Origin: Tranzscheliella williamsii
Taxonomy: Eukaryota > Basidiomycota > Ustilaginomycetes > Ustilaginales > Ustilaginaceae
Reading direction: 5' to 3'
Assembly: GCA_023212725.1 (NCBI GenBank)
Contig: JALBYF010000013.1
Span: 124,001 to 188,000, forward strand
DNA: 64,000 bases
How positions within the stretch are numbered: the stretch's first letter is position 1; every line of letters begins with the position of its first letter. Shown here one piece after another: positions 28,233 to 38,469 of this stretch. The translations under genes were made by a program, and so were the position numbers. The notes under the pieces are model-generated. The model was not told where the DNA came from. It made no database searches and was given only the letters and a program-made list of their open reading frames with translations.

Positions 28233-28512
28233 CCATGGGCGCCGCTGCCGAGCCGGCCCGCCTGTGGCCTCGGGTCCCTTCTGCTTACAACATGTACCAC
28301 TAGCATATCATCAACCAACACCCTTTCAGTGTGAACAACGGTGTCTTGATCACGTACCAGGCTTATGCCCAGCGACGAGGGCATCGCATGGCCGCCATGT
28401 GGTTCAAGTGGAGGAGTGCGAGAATTTGTTGAAACAGCACGAGCACCCGCTCTCGCACGCGCCTCTACCTTTCTTCCTGGCCCATTCGGATTGGGACCAC
28501 CGAGTCGCTAGC

Positions 28513-30654
28513 ATGGAAGTCCGCAACCGCAAGGGCGGCCGTTCTGGAGGACGTCCGGAGAAGGTTAATCAGGCCGGTGCCGAGGCGGCTGGGGCTGCCA
28601 GCAACCGCGAACCGCAGTGGCGATGGTTGATGGCCTTCTTCGTAGCGTTCCGGCTGGCGAACGCGCTATTGACGCGCACCTTCTTTTCACCGGACGAGTA
28701 CTACCAGTCGCTCGAGGTGGCGCACCGGCTTGTGTTCGGGTATGGCTACACGACGTGGGAGTGGCAGGGCGCGCCGCCGGCGTCCTCCAGCTACCTCTCT
28801 GCGGCGCTGAGCAATCTCGCTCACGGTCCGATCCGCTCCGTCCTGCACCCCCTCCTGTTCGTGCCCGGCTATGCGGTGCTCCGCCTCGCGCGGTTCGACG
28901 GCACCTGGCTCCGTGTCGCCTTCCCACGCATGCAGCAGGCCATCTTCGCTGCGGTTGGCGACGTCTACACGTTTCAGCTCGCACGCCGCATAGGCGGCCT
29001 CCGCCTCGCGTGGCTCGCCACCCTGGTGAACCTGGCCAACCTGTATAGTCTGTACACCGCCACCCGCACCTTCAGCAACACCGTCGAAGCCGTGCTCACC
29101 GCAGCAGCTCTATACTACTGGCCCTATGTGCCTTGTGGCGCACGCTTCTCAGGCACGCCCTCACTCCCACCCGCGGCCCAGACGCATCTGCATGTTCTGA
29201 GCCCCGTCGATATGGCGTCCGACAACGCATTGCCCACCGATCGCGGATTCGCAGCGTCACAGGAGCAGAGGCACGCGTACGACGCTGCACTCCACAAGGC
29301 ACTCATCCTGGCCGCTATCGGGTGTCTCCTCCGCCCCACCAACGCGCTGCTCTGGATCTATCTCCTTGTCGAGCTTCTCTTCCTGTCACTCGCGCGGCTT
29401 CAACGCAACCGGCTAAACCGCAGGCGCGACAACGCGACCGCCATATCTGATTCGTTACAGGTGCTCGGCGATGTTGGCAGCTTGCTGGTCGCTGTCACCA
29501 AAGTGGGCGCTGCCACGCTGCTGGTCTCGCTTTGCGTGGACACGACATATGACTACCTTGCAAACCAGCGCCCGGCGGGACGGACAGGCGCGCCCCTGCC
29601 AGCACTGAGCGTCGTCTCGTTCGTCAACAGGAACGTACTCGCCAATCTGAGCCTCTTCTACGGCGCCAATCCCTGGCACTGGTACCTCTCTCAAGGCATG
29701 CCCGTCCTCTGCGCCATCTGGCTGCCCGCCATCATCGTAGGCGCCTTCACCTCGGTCCGCTCGGAAGGCCCAAAAACTCTGCAGAAGTCGGTGCTTGCCA
29801 CTTTTGCCAGGCTTAGTGCCTTCACCATCCTTGTCTACTCTCTGCTGGGGCATAAGGAGTTTCGTTTCTTGCAGCCGTTACTCACTCCTTTCGCCCTGCT
29901 TGGAGCGGGTGCGCTCGCCGCCTCCTACGCCTCGGGCGCGAAGATGGCTTCGTTCTCACCATCACCACACAAGATGCTCTGGAGGTGCGTGCAGGTGCTG
30001 CCCCTCTGGCTGCGGTTTCTGGTCCTGGTCGTGCAGCCGATGGTCGCCATCTATCTACTGTCCATGCACGGCGTCGCTCAGGACGCGGTTCCGTACCGAC
30101 TGGGCCAAGCGTACCTCCGGCAGAGGCGCACGCCAGATGCATCGGAGGACCGCTTCGGGAAGATTGAGAACATAGGCTTTTTGATGCCGTGCCACTCGAC
30201 GCCGTGGGCGTCGCACCTGCACGCGGCGAAGCTTGTGCGCAAGAGCTGGTTCATCGAGTGCCCACCGCCGAGCACCACGGCCCCGCCCACGGGGGAGCGC
30301 TATATGGACCAAAGCGACTTTTTCTACAGCAACCCGATCCGGTACATCGTAGAGCGCTTCCCGTACAACGTCGACACGGACTACCCCGTCGCGACGCTCG
30401 CCGACTACCAGCCGGGTCCGCATAGCCACGACCGTGGCTGGCGTCACTTCTGGCCGAGCCACCTCGTCGTCTTCGACGCGCTCCTCGCCGAACGCTCCCG
30501 CCGCGAGGGCCACCAGCGCACCCTGCGCAACGTGCTCAGCCTCAAGGGCTACCGTGAGGTCGCTCGGTATTGGAACACGCTCAAGCACGAAGACCCCCGC
30601 CGTGACGGCGACATCGTCGTCCTCGCCTACCAGGGTCCCAAAAGCAAGGCGTAG
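28513..30654 (+). CDS. GPI10: GPI mannosyltransferase 3 (Gpi10/PIG-B)
   Basis: 713 residues from ATG 28513, the first ATG in frame after the TFB2 stop. GT22-family features: the first lumenal loop TRTFFSPDEYYQSLEVAHRLVFGYGYTTWEW carries the catalytic Asp, with many hydrophobic helices through residue about 520 and the GT22 hallmark HKEFRFLQPLLTPFALL. Motifs NPWHWYLSQGMP and FLMPCHSTPW are typical of Gpi10/PIG-B rather than Alg9 or Alg12. Role: in the ER it adds the third mannose, alpha-1,2-linked, from dolichol-phosphate-mannose to the GPI precursor. A loop insert near residues 220-250 is extra. GPI-dependent cargo may include the protein encoded at 40511. Confidence 0.92.
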   Translation: MEVRNRKGGRSGGRPEKVNQAGAEAAGAASNREPQWRWLMAFFVAFRLANALLTRTFFSPDEYYQSLEVAHRLVFGYGYTTWEWQGAPPASSSYLSAALSNLAHGPIRSVLHPLLFVPGYAVLRLARFDGTWLRVAFPRMQQAIFAAVGDVYTFQLARRIGGLRLAWLATLVNLANLYSLYTATRTFSNTVEAVLTAAALYYWPYVPCGARFSGTPSLPPAAQTHLHVLSPVDMASDNALPTDRGFAASQEQRHAYDAALHKALILAAIGCLLRPTNALLWIYLLVELLFLSLARLQRNRLNRRRDNATAISDSLQVLGDVGSLLVAVTKVGAATLLVSLCVDTTYDYLANQRPAGRTGAPLPALSVVSFVNRNVLANLSLFYGANPWHWYLSQGMPVLCAIWLPAIIVGAFTSVRSEGPKTLQKSVLATFARLSAFTILVYSLLGHKEFRFLQPLLTPFALLGAGALAASYASGAKMASFSPSPHKMLWRCVQVLPLWLRFLVLVVQPMVAIYLLSMHGVAQDAVPYRLGQAYLRQRRTPDASEDRFGKIENIGFLMPCHSTPWASHLHAAKLVRKSWFIECPPPSTTAPPTGERYMDQSDFFYSNPIRYIVERFPYNVDTDYPVATLADYQPGPHSHDRGWRHFWPSHLVVFDALLAERSRREGHQRTLRNVLSLKGYREVARYWNTLKHEDPRRDGDIVVLAYQGPKSKA

Positions 30655-30985
30655 CCCGCTTTCCTTCGCCCACCACATACCCACACCGTAATGACAAACA
30701 ACTCCATTTGTGATGCCAGGCCATTTCGTGGCGGTACTGGAGGAACTTGTCGACACGCTTCGGTCGTCACAGAGTTAGGCCGCGTATAAGGGTCCAACCG
30801 TGCGAGCGCGAATAATGTGGAGCGGAGAGGGAACTGCACTCACAACTGCGCTTCGATTTTGACCGCGTCATTGGGCTTTCTTCCATCTTGCCCTGCGCTG
30901 TACGCTCTTGTGCTTCTTTCATCCAGGCCTACCACTCGTCTTTTCGCCACAGCAGCATTCACTAACACGCAGGAAAGCCGCGATA
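30655..30985. other. Intergenic, GPI10 to RPN14
   Basis: 331 bp holding the 3' flank of GPI10 and the leader of RPN14. Nothing further seen. Confidence 0.5.
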
Positions 30986-32611
30986 ATGGCAGCACTGCCG
31001 TACGTGTCCGTTCAGCCCAATCTGGCGGATGTCTTCTCCGACGTCTCATCAAACACGATCCAGGTGGAGAAAGTCTGGCTTTCCTACTACGCGTCCAACA
31101 GTCCTTCCGGCAGCGTGCACGTCAAGATCCCACTGCTTGCAACCAAGCCTGTCGATGGCGACCGCGACTCCCAGGGCGGCGTCTGCTTCGGCGAGCTGGA
31201 GCGGACCGGCGGGCCTAGCGACGGTCTACAGTTGCAGAGGGTCAAGGGCCGCTGGCTGGACCTCGACATCAGCACGGGCGCGCCCGCGCAAGACCAAGGG
31301 ATCCTGCCACCAGCTGGTGAGACTGACGTGTACAGTGATGGCCTAGGCGCCAAGTCGGCGCGTACGCGGCAGCCGGCTGTCCAGCTCGACCCGGTCCGTG
31401 TGCGGTTCCCAACGAAGACGCTCTCCCGCGTCCTTCCGGCATCGACTACGTCGAAAGTGAACGACAACTACACCAACTACCCAACGATCGATGCCTTCGC
31501 CGTGTCGCCCACGGACAACGGACTGTATGTTGCGGGGGGCGCCGAAGGGGTGCTGCACGTCGGTAGCTTGCGCGAGGTGGACGAGGCGCAGGCGCGCGCG
31601 GAGCAGCTGGCGGCGCTCTCCGAGGCAGACCGGAGCGCTCTGCGAGGGGACGCGGGGGACGAGCGCAAGTGGGAGGTCGAGGCGCAGCTGCGGGTCGCGG
31701 TCAACAGCGCGAAGCGCAGCGCACAGCGGAAGGTGGCGCTGAAGGGGCATGTGGGCGATATCCGCTACGCTGCGTTCTTCCCTTCGGGCAAGGTGGTGCT
31801 GTCCACGTCGTCGGACCTGACGTGCCGGATCTGGGATGCGGAGACGGGCGAGAATGCGCGCACATTGGGGGGGCACAAACGCGCGGTGACGAGCGCGGCG
31901 ATCATGGGGCGGGGCAAGCATGTGCTGACCGGGTCCGCGGACGGGACGGCGCGGCTGTGGGAGGTTGCCGGGCCCAAGCAGGTGCGCGTGTTCGGCAGCG
32001 AGCGCTACTCGGGGATCCAGTGCCTGGCGGTCGCACCGGCAGTGGACGGCGCGGAGCAGGCGACGTTTGTCGCCGGGCTCGCCAGCGGCCGCTGGCAGAT
32101 GTTCGATGTGCGCGCCGGTACGGCCGTGCTCGGCGCTGCGCCGTTTGCGTTTCCGCCGGGCCCGGCGCCCGGTGCCGCCGACCTCTGGGAGCAGTCCATC
32201 ACCAAGGCTGTTTTGGCAATCGACGTGCGCGGCCACATCGTCGTTACGGGCTCCGCCGACGGCGTTGTCGCCGTCTGGGACACACGCGCTCTCGCGCCCG
32301 ACGCGCCCGTCCCTCCGCACGCGCCCCCGTCCGGTCTCCTCGCCGCTTGGCGCCGCAATCAGGCCGAGATCAACTCGGTCCGCATCGCCACAGACCCCGC
32401 CGCCCACCTGGACATCCTCGTCGCCACCCAGGACGGCCTCCCCTACCGCGCCCGCCTCGACCTCGCACCGCCCTCCACAGCGTCCCTCCGCCCGCCCGTC
32501 GTCACAGACGAATTCGCCGCGTGGGACTGCGACCCCACCACCGTCATCACCCAGGACCCCGACGGCCGCGTCCTCCTCGCTGGCGCAGAGGCTGCCATCC
32601 GCAGGTACTAG
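30986..32611 (+). CDS. RPN14: Proteasomal ATPase-associated WD40 chaperone, Rpn14/PAAF1
   Basis: 541 residues, intronless. A variable N-terminal third is followed by a WD40 propeller: ALKGHVGDIRYAAFFPSGKV, STSSDLTCRIWDAETGENAR, LGGHKRAVTSAAIMGRGKHV and TGSADGTARLWEV, then weaker blades to the C-terminus. The spacing and FPSGKVVLS match PAAF1/Rpn14. Known role: it is a 19S regulatory-particle assembly chaperone binding the Rpt6 ATPase in the cytosol. The N-terminal region is longer than in yeast (417 residues in all). The first half uses mostly G-ending codons and the second half mostly C-ending ones. Confidence 0.85.
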   Translation: MAALPYVSVQPNLADVFSDVSSNTIQVEKVWLSYYASNSPSGSVHVKIPLLATKPVDGDRDSQGGVCFGELERTGGPSDGLQLQRVKGRWLDLDISTGAPAQDQGILPPAGETDVYSDGLGAKSARTRQPAVQLDPVRVRFPTKTLSRVLPASTTSKVNDNYTNYPTIDAFAVSPTDNGLYVAGGAEGVLHVGSLREVDEAQARAEQLAALSEADRSALRGDAGDERKWEVEAQLRVAVNSAKRSAQRKVALKGHVGDIRYAAFFPSGKVVLSTSSDLTCRIWDAETGENARTLGGHKRAVTSAAIMGRGKHVLTGSADGTARLWEVAGPKQVRVFGSERYSGIQCLAVAPAVDGAEQATFVAGLASGRWQMFDVRAGTAVLGAAPFAFPPGPAPGAADLWEQSITKAVLAIDVRGHIVVTGSADGVVAVWDTRALAPDAPVPPHAPPSGLLAAWRRNQAEINSVRIATDPAAHLDILVATQDGLPYRARLDLAPPSTASLRPPVVTDEFAAWDCDPTTVITQDPDGRVLLAGAEAAIRRY

Positions 32612-33184
32612 CTCCCCACCGCTCCAGCCAGCTAGCACAACCACACTGCGCCGCAGGCGAGCACTGCTGCACGCGGGCATACAATATCAATTAGACCCGA
32701 AGCGTGGCTTGACTGCACATGCCACTGTGACTCGTGGAGCAAGTGACAGGGTGGTGCGAAGGAAGCGATGTGACATTCGACCGTCTGGCTGTAGGCGGCA
32801 GTGGCAGGTGGCTGAGCTAGGGACTGGCTTGACCGGCATGCAGACGGGGCAGACGCGCACCATTATACGGCCACAGACAGGCCCTGCGCGAATACGACAC
32901 CAGAACAAACACTCAGGCGGTTTACAATGTTATCTCTGTGAGACGCAACTTATTTCCCTAGCGCTGGGAGCTCCTCCAACCCATCTAGCGACGCACTCGA
33001 CCCGGCTCCGCTTCCACTGGGCGTCGTAGTGGGCGGTGCGGCTTTCATTGTTCCGATCCCATGCCACACTTGTAGCGCGTCCCTGCACGGACAGGATGTG
33101 GACAACAAGGAGTCTCTGTATTGCTGTATGGTGAGATCTACGGTGGCCGGCAGCGCAGATCGAAGCAGGCCGGGCGGCCATGCT
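32612..33184. other. Intergenic region containing dispersed-repeat copy 1
   Basis: 573 bp between the 3' ends of RPN14 and the secreted-protein gene; nearly half is the repeat listed at 32858-33127. Confidence 0.55.
32858..33127. repeat. Dispersed repeat, copy 1
   Basis: About 270 bp alignable in the same orientation to 59337-59590. Best-conserved blocks: GACAGGCCCT, TACGACACCA, CTCAGGCGG/CACAGGCGG, GTTCCGATCCCATGCCACACTT, TCCCTGCACGGACAGGATGT followed by GGACAAC, and TTGCTGT at the end. Identity is roughly three-quarters by eye with small indels. Each copy lies 220-250 bp downstream of a plus-strand gene. No transposase or long coding frame is inside. Confidence 0.8.
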
Positions 33185-33705
33185 TCACAGTGTAGGCCAG
33201 CCCTGTCCCGGGCAGACGGGTTGGTGCGCGCGGGTAACTTTTCCGTCGCTCACGTCAAACGCGCAGCATTGGCTACCGTCCTTCTCGACGACCGACAGAT
33301 TTGAGAGAACCATCCTGCCACCATCATAGTCATGTCTTGTCAGACTGATACCGTGCTTGCAAGTCATAACGTAAACTGCGCGTGCGATCGAGGCAGACAG
33401 AGACGGTCAGCCTTCGCGCCACGCGACAAAGAGCGGCGTAACAAAAGCTTACAATCTTGAAGTCCGGAAAACACCGTATCCTCAGGGGGATCCGCAACGT
33501 AGCTCAACGCGGTGCTGGACGCCTGAGCGCACAAAAAGCCCGGCTGCGCGGCCGGCTTGCAGCGGCTTTGCCATAGCCCGTCGTCCATCTCGTATGGCTG
33601 TGTCGGTTCATTTAAATTATTATGATAATTCTCGTCGGCGGCGTGGACACCACTCGACCCGCAGACCAACAAAGCGATGAAGATGGCTGACTTGAATGGA
33701 AGCAT
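33185..33705 (-). CDS. Small secreted cysteine-containing protein (candidate effector), two exons
   Basis: CDS complement join(33185..33375, 33453..33705), 147 residues; a 77-nt intron with GTAAGC donor and GCGCAG acceptor joins FSGLQD to FYVMTCKHG in frame. Residues 1-22 form a textbook signal peptide (MLPFKSAIFIALLVCGSSG, then VHA). The mature part of about 125 residues has six cysteines, including a CC pair near the end, and no membrane span or GPI signal. I recognise no domain. Size, secretion signal, even cysteine number and position beside a dispersed repeat and an unrecognised gene are typical of smut effector candidates, but expression and role are inference. A TTAAAAAG element lies about 80 bp upstream of the start. 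Confidence 0.68.
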
Positions 33706-34481
33706 AGTGAAAAGAGCTACTCTTGTTCGGGAAAGCGGCGATGGGTGTTGATTGAGGAGCCTGGCGGACCCTGCATTTTGTCTGGCTTTTTAACCCTTTT
33801 TCCAGATGGGAGCCTGCGCAGGTATGATCCTTGAAGCAAAGACAAGACCCTTGCCCTGCTCGGGGAACGTCGACAGGTGGAGGAACAGGTGCAGTGAAAT
33901 GCAGTGCATCTGGCTGCGCCGTTTATGTGGCTTGGTGGGGTGTTGCTGTGCCGCAAGGCGAATGGAGGGGGTGGGGTTGGGGCGTACGCTAGGCGCAGGT
34001 TGCTGTTGTACGTGATTGGCAGTGCCACCTCATCTGGCACGTGTGTGGGCCTGGTGCAGCGCCACCCAATACCACTGTGGGCGGTTGCTAAGGCTCGAGC
34101 ACTTTGCCTCTGTGGTGCACCGCACTGCCCACAGCCTTTTCTTATGCGTACTTCAATGCTTATGAGAAAAGCGAAGGATAAGCGGAATGTATGCTATACC
34201 CATGTCGTACGTTGCTTGGGACAATCAGAAGCGGAGGGATGCCATCCGGGCAGGCGAGGCATGCGTGGCGACGAACCCACTACGGTGGGATTGCTCGCAT
34301 AGACCGGGCTCTAAGTGGCACACGACGCCGATATGGTTGCGGAATGAACGTCCATGTCGCAGAGCTGATGTCACAGAGCTATTGTCACAGAGCGGATGTT
34401 ACAGTGTTCGCCGTAATGGAAGGGCTCAACCGGTGTGAGGTTGGACGTCTGGTGTTGGGGAGCGGCCGGCAGATGATGTGC
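33706..34481. other. Intergenic region upstream of the secreted-protein gene
   Basis: 776 bp with no supported gene. It contains a short tandem repeat (34355-34410). Confidence 0.45.
34355..34410. repeat. 14-bp tandem repeat, three to four units
   Basis: Units TGTCGCAGAGCTGA, TGTCACAGAGCTAT and TGTCACAGAGCGGA are followed by a decayed TGTTACAGTG. Confidence 0.75.
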
Positions 34482-36302
34482 TTACCGTGCGAGTGGCCAA
34501 TGTATGTCGGCCGATACGCGGCTGGGTGGGTACGGGGCGTGGGTGGGCAGCATGCAGGAGACCGCCACGTGCGAAGCGGGGACGCGCGGGTCGAGGTCTA
34601 CGCTGTGAGACGAGAGCGAGCTGGACTCGGGCGGGCTAGGCCACTCGTGCGAGGCGGACGAGTAGCACGACGACACGGACTCCGGGCGTGACGGCGGCAC
34701 GCGCTCGGTGGCGCGCTGGGACGAGGTGGAGTTGGCCAAGTCCGGCGAGCGCAGGCCGAATGGGAAGCACGGCCCCACCCAAGGCGATCGTGCTTCCTCG
34801 GTCCTGGCAAGTCTGTCGTGCAAGGGCAGCTGGAATGTCGCCGGTGCTGACGCCTGCTTCTCCAATGCCAGGTGCTGGAATGATGTCCTGGAGCGCGGCG
34901 ACGTCGGCCTGACACATTCGCGCTCAGCAGCCGCAACCGCCCCATGCGCCTGGGCGCGGAAGGGGCAGGTGAAGAGCGGTCGCTCGGCGGTCGCATGCAC
35001 AGGAAAAGCGCCGAAGGCAAGCGCGGCTTTTGTCCCGCCCGTAGGTGTCGCGTATAGCGGTTCTGTTGCCGTAGGTGTGCCTCCTTTGTGGCAACAGCGG
35101 CCGTGAGAGCCAGAGCTTGTGGACGACACGGACGAGTTCTTCCCACTGCACCTCTGATACCTCAACGGCAGGGTCGGGACCGCAGGTGCCCGAGGCTGGG
35201 CGGTTTTGCCGACACTGTCGACTGAAAACTGCCGAAAGCGCCTCGGCCCTGTGTCTGGACATTCTGCTCCTGGGCAAATCGACGAGAGGGAGAACGTCCT
35301 GGTCCTCGCTTGCCGCAACTGCCCCCTCTCGACACCTCTTGCAAAATCAGTCTGCGGCGCCTGTTCTCCCCTATAAGCCCTCTTGGAGAAGTTCAGCCTG
35401 CGACTGGGTCCGGCCTGCAAGCCTCTGGCTTCTTCTGGGGTAGCACTGGTTTCCGTAGTCGGTTCGCAAGGAGGTTTCTTCAGTAAGATCAGCTCGCCAA
35501 AAGAGCGCACCTTGCGGACCGACTTGGGCGCACGTGTGTCGAAGCGCACTTGCTTTGGATGCGCGACCGCCATGGTCGTGATGGCAGTGCTTTTCGTTCC
35601 AGGGCATGCAGGATCTGGAGTGGTCGCAAGACTCTCGCGCGAATGGCGCCGGTGGGTAAGCATGCAGACGTCCTCATTGCGCAAGAGTGAGGGCGGTGTG
35701 AGGCTGACCTGGACCTCCCTCAGCTGCTGTCGAAAGGAAGGCCGACGTCCGCTCCACGCCGTCTTCGGCCTTGGGGTGGCTAGAACATCAGTCAGATTCG
35801 CTGGGTCCGGCGTGGCGTTTCCTCGTTCAAATGTGGGAGAGACAAAGTGGCTCGCTGACTGCGACCGGGTTCTCCTCAGCGATATGTCGGGCTGGCGGCC
35901 TGGATTGCTGGATCTGTGGAACAGACTGTCGATGAGACCGGAGAGCTTCCGGGGGAACGTCCGCTCCGTTCGAGATAAAGTGGGTCCTACCGGCTCGGTT
36001 TCTGGCATGACTTGCTGCGGAGCATCGTTCTCCGTGCGTGCCGAAACACCTTGGACGTTTCGCACCGGGAACTCAAACCTCTTCACTATTATTTCGTTTC
36101 TAACAGAGCTGGGTGCGGCGTCGCTGCCTTTCCTGGTGCATCCAGCCGGGGAATGCTTCGCATCGATAGTATTGTGGGTGGACGTCGATGTTGGGGTAGG
36201 TGTCGATCGATCCACACCGGCGACGGGAAATAACTTAGGATTGGCGACGTAGCGCGACGGCAGATGATATGGAGCCGCCAAAGGACGTTGACTGCTGATC
36301 AT
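34482..36302 (-). CDS. Unrecognised Ser/Arg/Pro-rich protein
   Basis: 606 residues from the first ATG at 36302; no domain recognised. The composition is basic and serine/proline-rich with many arginine-flanked serines (RRTRSQSASH, RRHSRESLAT, RKVRSFGELILLKKPP) that could be kinase or 14-3-3 sites. FPRKLSGLIDSLFHR is one of the few segments that could form an amphipathic helix. There is no signal peptide or membrane span. The long intact frame, ending 776 bp upstream of the secreted-protein gene on the same strand, argues for a real gene, but its function is unknown. Low similarity to any known family suggests a lineage-restricted regulatory protein; a spliced alternative 5' end cannot be excluded. 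Confidence 0.55.
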   Translation of the reverse strand: MISSQRPLAAPYHLPSRYVANPKLFPVAGVDRSTPTPTSTSTHNTIDAKHSPAGCTRKGSDAAPSSVRNEIIVKRFEFPVRNVQGVSARTENDAPQQVMPETEPVGPTLSRTERTFPRKLSGLIDSLFHRSSNPGRQPDISLRRTRSQSASHFVSPTFERGNATPDPANLTDVLATPRPKTAWSGRRPSFRQQLREVQVSLTPPSLLRNEDVCMLTHRRHSRESLATTPDPACPGTKSTAITTMAVAHPKQVRFDTRAPKSVRKVRSFGELILLKKPPCEPTTETSATPEEARGLQAGPSRRLNFSKRAYRGEQAPQTDFARGVERGQLRQARTRTFSLSSICPGAECPDTGPRRFRQFSVDSVGKTAQPRAPAVPTLPLRYQRCSGKNSSVSSTSSGSHGRCCHKGGTPTATEPLYATPTGGTKAALAFGAFPVHATAERPLFTCPFRAQAHGAVAAAERECVRPTSPRSRTSFQHLALEKQASAPATFQLPLHDRLARTEEARSPWVGPCFPFGLRSPDLANSTSSQRATERVPPSRPESVSSCYSSASHEWPSPPESSSLSSHSVDLDPRVPASHVAVSCMLPTHAPYPPSRVSADIHWPLAR

Positions 36303-37345
36303 TGGGACGGATCGCAATTGTGCAGATTCGGGTAACAGCCAGGCCTGGGAGAGCAGAAATGGGAGAAAGAAACGGCTCCAAGTTACCAGGTTCCGCGCTC
36401 TGTGGACTGTCGAGCCGGTTTATATTACGGTGAAGTGAGCCTCTGCGGAAGGACCTCGCGACAAGACGAGCGGAAAAACCGAGCAGGTGCTGGGCGGCGT
36501 GGATGCTATGAGATAGCCACAAGTTCGGTCACTGTCGAGATGGAGAGTTGTCACTATTGAAAACTGTCTTGCAGCAGCCTCTTATCTGGGCGAAGAGGGG
36601 TAGGCAGAGTCGGACAAGACAGTACATCGACTGATGGAACGCTGAAGATCGAAGGCAGCGTGAAAGCAGGAGGAGGAAGCGATACGATAAAATGGCGGTG
36701 AAGCTGGCGTGACGGAACCGCGGAAGAGGCACCTATTGACAACCAGGGTCCACGTTGGGTCGTGGGTGCTGCGACGGTGGTGACGTTCAGGTGAAGCGAG
36801 AGGCCCCGCGCAGGGACTTCATGTGCGCAGGCCTGTGCTGCGTTGTGCTGCCTGATGCACCCCAAAACCAAAAGAGTCGCAGCCAAGCCTGCTCTTCCGT
36901 CCAATACAGACAGTAGCTCGGGGTTAAAGGTCAGGGCAGCATCGCAGCCCGTGCTCTGTCATGAAGCGTCGGGATCCGTCGTCCAAAACCCACACTGGCG
37001 GCTTTGTAGATGCTTTACTCAAGACCATATGCTTAACGCGAGCTTGTATCCGTAAGTAGGACAGTCCGTTCCAGGTCACCATTTCATCTCGGCGTCCTGT
37101 CCCCTAACCTTGCGAAACCACGGAACGCCAAAGCTGGTCACTAGAATTTTGTCAAGCGCAAGAATTCTGCATCTATATGAGAAGAGAGTCCGACGGAGAA
37201 CTCTGAGTGATCCGGTTGTTGGGTCTGGTGAGACTAGTGCACAGTGACGCAGCAGGGTTTGTGGATTCCACCGGAGCGGCGAGGGTATCGATTGTGCTGT
37301 TCTTACTTTGTAGCGGAGAGTGGTCGGCCCATCGTGTGTAGGTAC
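36303..37345. other. Intergenic region
   Basis: About 1 kb between the start of the unknown minus-strand gene and the end of VPS26. Frames on the minus strand here lack an ATG start. No RNA gene or repeat seen. Confidence 0.45.
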
Positions 37346-38469
37346 TTAGTTCTCTGGGATCCTGAAAACAGTGATTTCCTGCTGCTTGAAGTAGCGTCGG
37401 TTTTCTTCGTCGATTAGTACGAGATTTAGGTAGTAGCGTGTGCTGAACTTCTTATTGACGTCGCGGAAGGTGGGTGTCAGCTCAAAGCCGCCGAGGAAGA
37501 GACGGATAGGAATGGTCTCGCCGCGGACGGGTGCGCCATCCATGATCTCGAACTTGGTGATGGTCTCCGATTCGTTGTACTGGTTCGGCGCAGCACCCGT
37601 CGTTTCGCGCCGGATGATCGAAAGCTCCATATGCTTGATCTTGATCCGCACCAGCAAAAAGTAGATCTTGCCTACGATGACGTCTTTCAGATGGTACTTG
37701 GACTTGTTGTACTCGAACTCGATATGCAGACAGTCTTCAATGCCGACCTCCATCTTGATGGCATTGTTCGAGTCTGGTGGCATCCGGTACGAATGCACCC
37801 AGATATCCTTCTCTTTGACCACGTCGGTCAAGCGCCGCGATATCGTCACTCGGATGTAGTACCTGTTCATTGGATAAGCGGATTGCATCAGCAGCCTGTC
37901 TTTGTAAGACAAGATCTACCGCAGGCAAGGTACTTACCGCAGCTTAACGTTGATACCATTGTAGCTCTCGTACTGCTTCTCTACGTTCTTGAACTCAAAG
38001 TCAAAGTTCTGCGCTGCCCTCATCTCGCCCGGCGACGCTAACTCCTGCACCAAGGAGAGGAATTCGTAGTGGTTGCCACGGTCGTAGAACATCTCTGCCA
38101 TACACAATGCACGATGCTACCGTCAGTATCGCTGATTTGACTCTGCTGAAAGGCCAAGAGTCCGCTGCTCACCTATACTGCCAACAAACTCGATCTTGAT
38201 GCCTTCATGGACAAGCTTCTTTCCGTCCCTGACACGGACAGACACCTTGAAAAAGCACCGTTGTTCGGCAGTAGGTTAGCATACGAAACGAAAGCAGCCA
38301 CTACGGGGATGCAACGCACCGAGCCTTTTACAGCCTCGCCATCAAAGTAGATGGGGCATTTCTCCTTGGAAGACTTGTCCAATTTGATCTCGACTTGTTT
38401 ACGCGCATCTTCGCCATCCAAGCGCACGTCCACGTCCACTGGTGAAGAGAAGGAGAAGAACGAGGCCAT
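37346..38469 (-). CDS. VPS26: Retromer subunit Vps26, four exons
   Basis: CDS complement join(37346..37862, 37938..38094, 38173..38245, 38320..38469), 298 residues. Three introns of 75, 78 and 74 nt have donors GTAAGT, GTGAGC and GTGCGT. All joints are in frame and restore family sequence: EAVKGS|VSVRVRDG, FVGSI|EMFYDRGNHYEF, NVKLR|YYIRVTISRRL. The arrestin-like fold is recognisable, with VTISRRLTDVVKEKDIWVHS and IPIRLFLGGFELTPTFRDVNKKFSTRYYLNL (split here by family-conserved positions). Length is typical. Role: with Vps35 and Vps29 it sorts cargo from endosomes to the Golgi. It is the most intron-rich gene in the window. Confidence 0.95.

Noticed and set aside
31343..32680. 445-codon frame antisense to RPN14
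   Set aside because: The WD40 repeats are clearly on the plus strand; the antisense product has no recognisable features.
36554..36904. Minus-strand frame that begins like a secreted protein (GLAATLLVLGCIRQ)
   Set aside because: There is no ATG anywhere upstream in frame and no plausible splice acceptor supplying one.
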